This document shows positions 21,405-23,740 of a DNA stretch of 23,740 nt, piece after piece. Below the pieces are notes generated by a model. It ran no database searches. It saw only the letters and a list, made by a program, of their open reading frames with translations, and was not told the DNA's origin. The translations under genes and the position numbers were made by a program. Source of the DNA: Bacteroidales bacterium UBA3754 (GTDB lineage: Bacteria > Bacteroidota > Bacteroidia > Bacteroidales > UBA1715); contig DFGI01000022.1 in assembly GCA_002371705.1 (NCBI GenBank), positions 1 to 23,740 of the forward strand, given 5' to 3'. The stretch's first letter is position 1; each line of letters starts with the position of its first letter.

Positions 21405-23740
21405 TTATAATTCTGAAATCTTATTTTTTACCAATTGTAAAGCGGTAGAAATTCCTTGTGGATTCTTTCCACCCGCCGTTGCAAAGAACGGCTGACCACC
21501 GCCACCGCCGGCGATTTCTTTTGCCATCAGTTTTATCAACTCTTGCGCTGTCAACTTGTAATCGTCGATAACATCTTGCGAAACAGCCACGCATACATTT
21601 GCTTTGCCGTCAACATTTGCAGCCAAAACAACAATGAATGAAGAAAGACTGTTTTTAACACTAAACACGATGTCTTTCAACGCATTGGCATTCGATGCGG
21701 AGATTTCTTTTACAATAAGCGAAATATTGTTTTTCGTCTCGGTTTCTTTCAGCAATTCTTTTGCAACTTGTTGAGTCTGTTGCTTTTCAAATGCTTCAAG
21801 TTGTTTTTGCAATTTTGCGTTTTCGGCAACAAGTTGCTCTACCTGTTTTGTGAGATTTACTGGATTTTTCAGTAATTCTTTTATGGTTGCGATTGTGTCA
21901 ACTTGTTCGAAAATGAATTTTTCAGCATTGTCGGATGTCACAGCCTCAATACGGCGGATTCCAGCTGCAATGGCACTTTCGGAAACGATTTTGAAGAAAC
22001 CGATTTTTCCCGTTGACGAAATGTGCGTACCACCACACAATTCCATTGAATCGCCAAATTTAATCACACGAACCTTGTCGCCATATTTTTCGCCAAACAA
22101 TGCTTTGGCACCCATCGCCTTTGCCTCGTTGATTGGCATATCGCGATATTCCTGCAATGCGTAATCAGAACGAATCAATTGATTCACAATCTGTTCCGTC
22201 TTACGAATTTCTTCATCTGTCATTTTTTGGAAATGCGAGAAGTCGAAACGCAAATGTTCTGGCGTAACCAACGAACCTTTTTGTTCAACGTGTGAGCCAA
22301 GTACCTGTTGGAGAGCATATTGCAACAAGTGCGTTGCCGAGTGGTTACATTCCGTCAATTCGCGTGATTTGGTATTTACCACAGCATTGAACTCCGTATC
22401 AAGCGTTTCGGGAAGTTTTTCGCACAAATGAACAATCAGACCGTTTTCGCGAACGGTGTCAACTATGGTAGTTTTTACGCCATTTGCCTCAATATATCCT
22501 TTATCGCCGACCTGACCACCCATTTCGCCATAGAACGGAGTCTTGTCGAACACCAATTGGTACAGCGTCTTTCCTTTTGCCGTTACCTGACGATATTTCA
22601 CTATCGAAACCATACATTCTTTGGTATCGTAGCCAACGAATGCGTTTCCTTGTTCGTTAGAAAGCACAATCCAGTCGCCAGTCGAAATGTTTGTTGCTTG
22701 ACGGGCACGTTCTTTCTGTTTTTCAAGTTCTTTCTGGAACTCGTCAATGTCAACTTCGAGATTTTGCTCGCGGGCAATCAATGTCGTCAAGTCAAGCGGG
22801 AAGCCGTATGTGTCGTACAACGTGAACGCATCGACACCCGAAATCGTTTTCTGACCGGCTTGTTTCACTTTTTCAATCTTCGAATTCAATAAATTGATAC
22901 CAGTTTCCAATGTTTTCAAGAATGATTTTTCTTCTTCGAAAATCACCTTCGTAATCAATTTTTCCTGAGCCACAAGTTCTGGATATGCCTTGCCCATAGT
23001 TTGAATCAAACAAGGAAGCAAGCGGTACATAAACGGTTCGTGAAGGTTCAAGAACGTGTATCCGTAGCGCACAGCACGGCGAAGAATACGACGAATCACG
23101 TAACCTGCCTTGATGTTCGACGGCAACTGACCATCGGCAATTGCAAACGAAATTGTACGAATGTGGTCGGCTATCACGCGCATTGCAACGTCTTGTTTCG
23201 CGTCGTCGCCATATTTTGTATTTGAAATTGCGCCAATTTCCGCAATCAGCGGTTGGAACACATCAGTGTCGTAGTTTGACTGTTTACCTTGCGTAACCAT
23301 TGCAAGACGTTCGAAACCCATACCTGTGTCGATGTGTTTTTTTGGCAAAAGTTCCAATTCGCCGTTTGCCTTACGGTTATATTGCATGAACACAAGGTTC
23401 CAAATCTCAATCACTTGTGGATGGTCGTGGTTCACCAATTCGTATCCGGGTTTCTTTGCCTTTTCTTCGGCAGAACGAATATCAACGTGGATTTCGGAGC
23501 AAGGGCCACAAGGACCAACTTCGCCCATTTCCCAGAAATTGTCGTGCTTGTTGCCTTTCAAAATTCGTTCTTCGGGAAGATATTGTTTCCAAATGTCGAA
23601 CGCTTCTTGGTCAAACTCCGTTCCGTCGGTTTTGTCGCCTTCGAAAACAGTGGCATACAGACAATTTTTGTCGATTTTCAACACTTCGGTCAAATATTCC
23701 CACGCCCATGAAATTGCTTCTTTCTTGAAATAGTCGCCGA
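21405..23740 (-). CDS. alaS: Alanyl-tRNA synthetase, N-terminus outside window (about 777 aa visible)
   Basis: Charges tRNA-Ala with alanine and edits mischarged serine or glycine. The frame is open to the right edge and begins in the catalytic domain at GDYFKKEAISWAWEYL, so roughly the first 100 residues (including motif 1) are missing. Visible: GPCGPCSEIHVD, NLVFMQYNRKANGELELLPKKHIDTGMGFERLAM (class II motif 3 region), the tRNA-recognition helices (IRRILRRAVRYG), the editing domain with CNHSATHLLQ (HxxxH zinc ligands) and ELCGGTHISSTGKIG (CxxxH ligands), a coiled-coil (EQLVAENAKLQKQLEAFEKQQ), and the C-Ala glycine-rich end (AGGGGGQPFFATAGGKN). All editing metal ligands are present. Stop TAA at 21405-21407, directly before the terminator. 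Confidence 0.97.
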   Translation of the reverse strand, partial: GDYFKKEAISWAWEYLTEVLKIDKNCLYATVFEGDKTDGTEFDQEAFDIWKQYLPEERILKGNKHDNFWEMGEVGPCGPCSEIHVDIRSAEEKAKKPGYELVNHDHPQVIEIWNLVFMQYNRKANGELELLPKKHIDTGMGFERLAMVTQGKQSNYDTDVFQPLIAEIGAISNTKYGDDAKQDVAMRVIADHIRTISFAIADGQLPSNIKAGYVIRRILRRAVRYGYTFLNLHEPFMYRLLPCLIQTMGKAYPELVAQEKLITKVIFEEEKSFLKTLETGINLLNSKIEKVKQAGQKTISGVDAFTLYDTYGFPLDLTTLIAREQNLEVDIDEFQKELEKQKERARQATNISTGDWIVLSNEQGNAFVGYDTKECMVSIVKYRQVTAKGKTLYQLVFDKTPFYGEMGGQVGDKGYIEANGVKTTIVDTVRENGLIVHLCEKLPETLDTEFNAVVNTKSRELTECNHSATHLLQYALQQVLGSHVEQKGSLVTPEHLRFDFSHFQKMTDEEIRKTEQIVNQLIRSDYALQEYRDMPINEAKAMGAKALFGEKYGDKVRVIKFGDSMELCGGTHISSTGKIGFFKIVSESAIAAGIRRIEAVTSDNAEKFIFEQVDTIATIKELLKNPVNLTKQVEQLVAENAKLQKQLEAFEKQQTQQVAKELLKETETKNNISLIVKEISASNANALKDIVFSVKNSLSSFIVVLAANVDGKANVCVAVSQDVIDDYKLTAQELIKLMAKEIAGGGGGQPFFATAGGKNPQGISTALQLVKNKISEL

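Noticed and set aside
1..23740. tRNA or rRNA genes
   Set aside because: No cloverleaf with TTCGA-type T-loop and CCA end, and no rRNA core sequence, was recognised on either strand.

Overview
The window is a piece of a Bacteroidota chromosome, most likely order Bacteroidales. The signs are: promoters of the Bacteroidetes type (TTG/TTTG, 18-21 nt, TAnnTTTG) in front of many genes; a TonB-dependent receptor paired with a DUF4249 lipoprotein; a protein with a type IX secretion (T9SS) sorting tail; and a secreted 418-residue protein that Bacteroidales genomes usually label 'asparagine synthetase B'. The sequence is AT-leaning and shows no phage or plasmid backbone.

Layout. 1-444 (+): C-terminal part of class II fructose-bisphosphate aldolase, with a terminator. 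583-4688 (+): a compact cluster of small lipoprotein, SAM methyltransferase, TonB-dependent receptor and DUF4249 lipoprotein, with overlapping or nearly touching ends. 4756-8469 (-): purL, closed by its own terminator. 8690-14102: an accessory stretch. It holds an MntA-type antitoxin with an internally deleted HepT toxin remnant, a pair of inverted REP-like palindromes, an ORF6N protein that has lost its N-terminus, a CdiA-CT-like PD-(D/E)xK nuclease, a strong candidate small RNA convergent with that nuclease, a secreted protein interrupted by an amber codon, a short T9SS-sorted protein, a His/Pro-rich secreted protein and a zinc-ribbon protein. Period-7 repeats of the GCATTA type lie in three of its intergenic spaces. 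14169-16151 (+): uvrB. 16143-23740 (-): ispE, dnaX (split by an A10 slippery run), the 418-residue secreted protein, dnaB, and alaS running off the right edge.

How the genes relate. The two flanks are housekeeping DNA: glycolysis, purine synthesis, excision repair, isoprenoid synthesis, replication and tRNA charging. dnaB, the 418-residue gene, dnaX and ispE run as one leftward cluster with touching ends, and dnaX has its own promoter. The middle is worn accessory DNA, with decayed toxin-antitoxin and phage-type genes and palindromic repeats.

Most worth a second look: (1) the unnamed ~115-nt RNA at 10657-10771, which has a textbook promoter, an internal fold and a strong terminator; (2) the dnaX A10 frameshift site, where only the -1 frame carries the family C-terminus and reaches ispE; (3) the amber codon at the signal-peptide junction of the 10929-12158 gene; (4) the inverted REP pair beside a truncated ORF6N gene; (5) the HepT remnant that keeps RX4HXY.
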